Assembly (NCBI GenBank): GCA_019911785.1
Contig: JAIOJM010000256.1
Span: forward strand, 1 to 8,042
Direction: 5' to 3'
From: Sulfuricella sp.
GTDB lineage: Bacteria > Pseudomonadota > Gammaproteobacteria > Burkholderiales > Sulfuricellaceae
Length of the DNA: 8,042 nt
Under the pieces are notes generated by a model. The model saw only the letters and a program-made list of their open reading frames with translations. It searched no databases and was not told the origin of the DNA. Positions 5,111 through 8,042 of this stretch are shown here, piece after piece; positions within the stretch are counted from its first letter, which is position 1, and each line of letters starts with the position of its first letter. The position numbers and the translations under genes were made by a program.

Positions 5111-7471
5111 ATGAAACTGAGCCAATGGCCAACACCTTTTTATTATAAATTCGGGGAGGACCTGAATGCTTTCGAGAGCGAACCTTGTCTGATCATCAGC
5201 AATGATGGTCATGAGTTGTCTGGAGATTTGACTCGTTTTTCTCCCGAAGAGGGTATCTTCGAAATCCTGCGTTTCAAGCAGACTGTCTTCAAGCCAAAGC
5301 CAGAGTTAATCAATCACCTGCGTCTTTTGCATCCAGTACATCTGATTAAAAAGACCCCCTTGCTTAATGAGCTATCCAGGGAAGTTTCTGATCCTTCCGA
5401 GAAACAGAGCTTCTCAATTTTGTTTACGAACGACAAAAAGCTGGATGGAGAAACTGTCGGCTTCGTGATTGATAAAACGGGACTTTATCTCTTTCTGGTT
5501 CACACGTCCGACACGGTTATTCGCTGTTTTATTCCTGCACTATCAATCAAACACTATGAAATCGGCAAAAAGATCGGCCAGATGCTGGTTGAAGAAAAGA
5601 TTGCCACCGACAACGAAATCAACCTTGGACTTGAGAAACAGGCACAGCTGCGCAAACAGCGGCTGGGCGAATATTTGACCAGTGAACAGATTGTTACACC
5701 GGAACAGCTTGTTGCAGCACTTAAACGCCAGTCCGGAACTATTTTGAAACTTGGGGACGTGCTGATTAATGAGAAACTGATTACGCCGGAAATTCTGCAA
5801 GAAGCATTGGCCAAACAGAGGGCAGATAGAAAAAAACCTCTCGGCGAAATTCTGATCAACATGGGCGTGGTTGATATGGAAGTCATCCGGAGCATGTTGG
5901 CCAAGAAGATGGGCATACCATTTGTGAATGTCCGGAAATTCTATGTTGAGCCCAGCACGTTTGATCTTGTCCCGATTAGCATTATCAACAAATATGCCAT
6001 CCTGCCGCTCTACCGTACCGATAACACGCTGGTGGTTGCGATGGAGAACCCATTGAATTGGGAACCCCTGAACGAAATTCGCATGGCAACCAATCTTGAT
6101 GTCCTTCCCGTTTTGGCATCCGTTGATGATATTCATTTTATAATTAATGAGATGCGCAACGCGAAAGAAAATATTGACGATCTCGCCGCTGGCATGAGAA
6201 CAGGTGAGAATGAAGAATCGCCAAAGGAAAGCATCGCAGAAACGGACAATACCTTGGTTGGGGTAGTCAACAAGATGATCCTTGATGCACACCAACAGGG
6301 TGTGTCGGACATCCATATCGAGACGTATCCGGGTATACGCAATACGACTGTGCGGTTTCGCAAGGATGGGATGATCAGAAAGTATTTTGAATTTCCGCCG
6401 AGCTTCAGAAACGCGCTGATTTCCAGATTAAAGATCATGGCGAAACTGGATATTACTGAAAAACGCAGACCGCAGGACGGAAAAATCGAACTCAAATATA
6501 GCTTGGCAGACAAAATCGAACTTCGCGTTGCCACAATTCCAACGGCCAATGGACTCGAAGACATTGTCATGCGCGTGCTTGCTGGTGCGGAGCCTATTCC
6601 GCTGGCAAAGATTGGGTTGCCAGACGATGTGCTGGGGAGAATCAAGGAATTGGCGGTGAAACCTTACGGTCTTTTCCTGATTTGCGGGCCGACCGGGTCG
6701 GGGAAAACGACCACATTGCATTCCGTACTTGGATTTCTCAATACTCCGGACCGCAAAATATGGACGGCTGAGGATCCTATCGAAATCACTCAGGAAGGTT
6801 TGCGTCAGGTGCAGGTCAATCCGGATATCGGCTGGACTTTTGCCGCGGCAATGCGCAGCTTCTTGCGCGCCGACCCGGATGTCATCATGGTTGGCGAGAT
6901 GCGTGACATCGAGACAGCAAAAATTGCCATCCAGGCTTCCTTGACCGGCCATATGGTTTTTTCAACTTTGCATACCAACAGTGCGGCAGAAAGCATGGTG
7001 AGGTTGCTTGATCTGGGCATGGATCCCTTTAACTTCTCTGACGCGCTGGTCGGCATTCTGGCGCAGCGTTTGGCCAGGCGATACTGTAATTCCTGTAAAA
7101 AAACCTATACGGCTACGAATGAAGAAATTCAGACATTGGCTGAGGAATATTGCCTAAATACACCACTCAATCCCGCTGACGTATTGCAGCAGTGGCAAAA
7201 AACATACCTTAATGAAGCGGGAGGATTTCCACTTTATTCAGCCAGCGGATGCCGTGAATGCGAAGGGACAGGGTACAAGGGCAGGATAGGATTGTATGAA
7301 TTCCTGGAGGCGACTGCGCCTATCAAGAAGCTGATTCAGCATCAAGCAACGGTTGAGGAACTACAAGTCGCTGCCATCCATCAGGGCATGCGCACTTTAA
7401 AGCAGGCCGGGATTGAATTGGTTCTGCAAGGGCATACCCATATTTATCAAATCAGGTCTGTCTGCACTTAG
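5111..7471 (+). CDS. GspE/PilB-family secretion ATPase with four tandem MshEN-type motifs
   Basis: A 786-residue hexameric ATPase of the type II secretion/type IV pilus assembly family. The C-terminal motor is complete: Walker A GPTGSGKTT (526-534), Asp box AEDPIEI (Glu554, Asp555), Walker B DPDVIMVGEMRD (588-599), His box TGHMVFSTLH (His614, His621), and the zinc tetracysteine C659-x2-C662/C714-x2-C717 that marks assembly rather than retraction ATPases. It is about 200 residues longer than PilB or GspE. Residues 154-266 hold four ~24-residue repeats starting KIG, RLG, KLG and PLG, the MshEN pattern that binds c-di-GMP in MshE. Residues 26-77 and 101-147 look like a duplicated beta module. 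The gene is AT-richer than ftsEX and lies between ftsY and ftsE on the opposite strand. No pilin, platform or secretin genes are nearby, so its machine is elsewhere in the genome or it has another role. Confidence 0.9.
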   Translation: MKLSQWPTPFYYKFGEDLNAFESEPCLIISNDGHELSGDLTRFSPEEGIFEILRFKQTVFKPKPELINHLRLLHPVHLIKKTPLLNELSREVSDPSEKQSFSILFTNDKKLDGETVGFVIDKTGLYLFLVHTSDTVIRCFIPALSIKHYEIGKKIGQMLVEEKIATDNEINLGLEKQAQLRKQRLGEYLTSEQIVTPEQLVAALKRQSGTILKLGDVLINEKLITPEILQEALAKQRADRKKPLGEILINMGVVDMEVIRSMLAKKMGIPFVNVRKFYVEPSTFDLVPISIINKYAILPLYRTDNTLVVAMENPLNWEPLNEIRMATNLDVLPVLASVDDIHFIINEMRNAKENIDDLAAGMRTGENEESPKESIAETDNTLVGVVNKMILDAHQQGVSDIHIETYPGIRNTTVRFRKDGMIRKYFEFPPSFRNALISRLKIMAKLDITEKRRPQDGKIELKYSLADKIELRVATIPTANGLEDIVMRVLAGAEPIPLAKIGLPDDVLGRIKELAVKPYGLFLICGPTGSGKTTTLHSVLGFLNTPDRKIWTAEDPIEITQEGLRQVQVNPDIGWTFAAAMRSFLRADPDVIMVGEMRDIETAKIAIQASLTGHMVFSTLHTNSAAESMVRLLDLGMDPFNFSDALVGILAQRLARRYCNSCKKTYTATNEEIQTLAEEYCLNTPLNPADVLQQWQKTYLNEAGGFPLYSASGCRECEGTGYKGRIGLYEFLEATAPIKKLIQHQATVEELQVAAIHQGMRTLKQAGIELVLQGHTHIYQIRSVCT

Positions 7472-7541
7472 ACCGTGTTGCGCGGAATGGTATGGCCAAG
7501 CCGCGCGGCACGGCAGCGGCGATTGATGAACTAGATGCCCA

Positions 7542-7566
7542 GGAACAAGGGTGTTCCAAATTTTGT
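7542..7566 (+). terminator. Candidate intrinsic terminator of the secretion-ATPase gene
   Basis: A perfect 6-bp hairpin GGAACA-AGGG-TGTTCC (7542-7557) is followed by AAATTTT, about 70 nt after the stop codon. The stem is short and the T-run brief, so efficiency is doubtful. The adjoining bases GGGTGTTCCAAATTTTGTG (7549-7567) also faintly recall the end of an IS256-type element, which is the alternative reading. Confidence 0.35.
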
Positions 7567-7675
7567 GTAAACTCGGCTTCCCCCCGCTGCAGCGACATCT
7601 GTCGATCAAACGTCCGCTCCTGCAAACGATGACCGTCTCCTTTGGGTTAGCGGAAGTTCGCAACCTCTAAAATAT

Positions 7676-7703
7676 CAACCCGATTTGGGATGAGCTTGGG
7701 TTG
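7676..7703 (-). terminator. Candidate terminator downstream of ftsY
   Basis: Inverted repeat CAACCC (7676-7681) and GGGTTG (7698-7703) begins 11 nt after the ftsY stop. On the minus strand it is followed by ATATTTTAG. The 16-nt loop is large and the T-run impure. If active, it would end ftsY transcription before the ATPase region and uncouple ftsY from ftsEX. Confidence 0.3.
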
Positions 7704-7714
7704 CCTCGACTTTT

Positions 7715-8042
7715 TTATTCAAACAGTGCCTCAACAAATTCGCGGGCGACAAAGGGCCGCAGGTCGTCGAGCTGCTCGCCGACGCCGATGAATCTCACCG
7801 GGATCGGACGGGTCTTGGCGATGGCGGCGATGACGCCGCCCCTGGCCGTGCCGTCGAGCTTGGTCAGGACCAGCCCAGTCACTTGCAGCGCATCGTCGAA
7901 AGACTTGACCTGGGCGATGGCATTCTGGCCGGTGTTGGCGTCGAGCACCAGGATGGTCTCGTGGGGGGCACCCGGTTCGGCCTTGGCGATGACGCGCTTG
8001 ATCTTTCTCAGTTCTTCCATCAGGTGCAGCTGGGTGGGCAAC
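7715..8042 (-). CDS. ftsY: Signal recognition particle receptor FtsY, C-terminal part
   Basis: This is the last 109 codons of FtsY, the SRP receptor GTPase that brings ribosomes making membrane proteins to the translocon. The visible part of the NG domain has [17 protein letters not shown] right after the expected DTAGR (just off the edge), [14 protein letters not shown], the guanine-specificity motif [10 protein letters not shown], and the closing [18 protein letters not shown]. The C-terminus [12 protein letters not shown] is a usual FtsY ending. The TTG near the window edge is an internal leucine codon, not a start. In many proteobacteria ftsY is followed immediately by ftsE; here the next minus-strand gene is the DUF433 gene about 3 kb further on. 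The identification is firm, although most of the gene is outside. Confidence 0.95.
   Translation of the reverse strand, partial: LPTQLHLMEELRKIKRVIAKAEPGAPHETILVLDANTGQNAIAQVKSFDDALQVTGLVLTKLDGTARGGVIAAIAKTRPIPVRFIGVGEQLDDLRPFVAREFVEALFE

Noticed and set aside
5543..6316. A 257-codon minus-strand frame inside the ATPase gene
   Set aside because: Antisense to the conserved MshEN and N2 region; no family features.

Overview
The window looks like a piece of a betaproteobacterial chromosome. This is inferred from the protein sequences, from a CIRCE operator in front of rpoH and from the genes ftsY, ftsE, ftsX and rpoH lying in that order; no taxonomic search was possible. All four are on the minus strand in the order familiar from proteobacteria. 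Here they are not contiguous: about 3.3 kb separates ftsY from ftsE, and about 2.7 kb separates ftsX from rpoH.

Layout, left to right. Positions 1-180 hold the first 60 codons of rpoH (minus). Upstream of it are a ribosome-binding site, a sigma70-type promoter coinciding with a CIRCE inverted repeat (208-234), a further hairpin and a possible distal promoter. Positions 405-1511 encode a membrane acyltransferase-3 family protein (minus). A 174-nt divergent spacer carries back-to-back promoter signals and a structured leader for the next gene. That gene (1686-2831, plus) encodes a relative of the Bacillus spore-coat transglutaminase Tgl. It keeps the nucleophile cysteine, but by hand alignment it lacks the usual glutamates and histidine. 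ftsX (2867-3787) and ftsE (3784-4434) follow on the minus strand, overlapping by ATGA.

Directly upstream of ftsE lies a DUF433 antitoxin-like gene (4502-4726, minus). It is followed by a 23-codon remnant that looks like the start of a DUF5615 (PIN-like) toxin and runs into the ftsE start codon with a second ATGA overlap. After an AT-richer spacer comes a large plus-strand gene (5111-7471) for a GspE/PilB-family secretion ATPase. Its long N-terminus carries four tandem MshEN-type (c-di-GMP-binding family) motifs and what looks like a duplicated small beta module. A 243-nt spacer separates it from the C-terminal 109 codons of ftsY (minus) at the right edge.

How the genes may work together: FtsY (membrane targeting), FtsEX (divisome control of cell-wall hydrolysis) and sigma-32 (heat shock) form the housekeeping backbone. 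The secretion ATPase, toxin-antitoxin remnant, Tgl-like protein and acyltransferase look like accessory genes placed within it. No pilus or secretion partner genes and no spore genes are visible, so the ATPase and the Tgl-like protein are orphans here. The observations most worth pursuing are the divergent Tgl-like protein with its structured leader, the truncated toxin fused onto ftsE, and the multi-MshEN ATPase.
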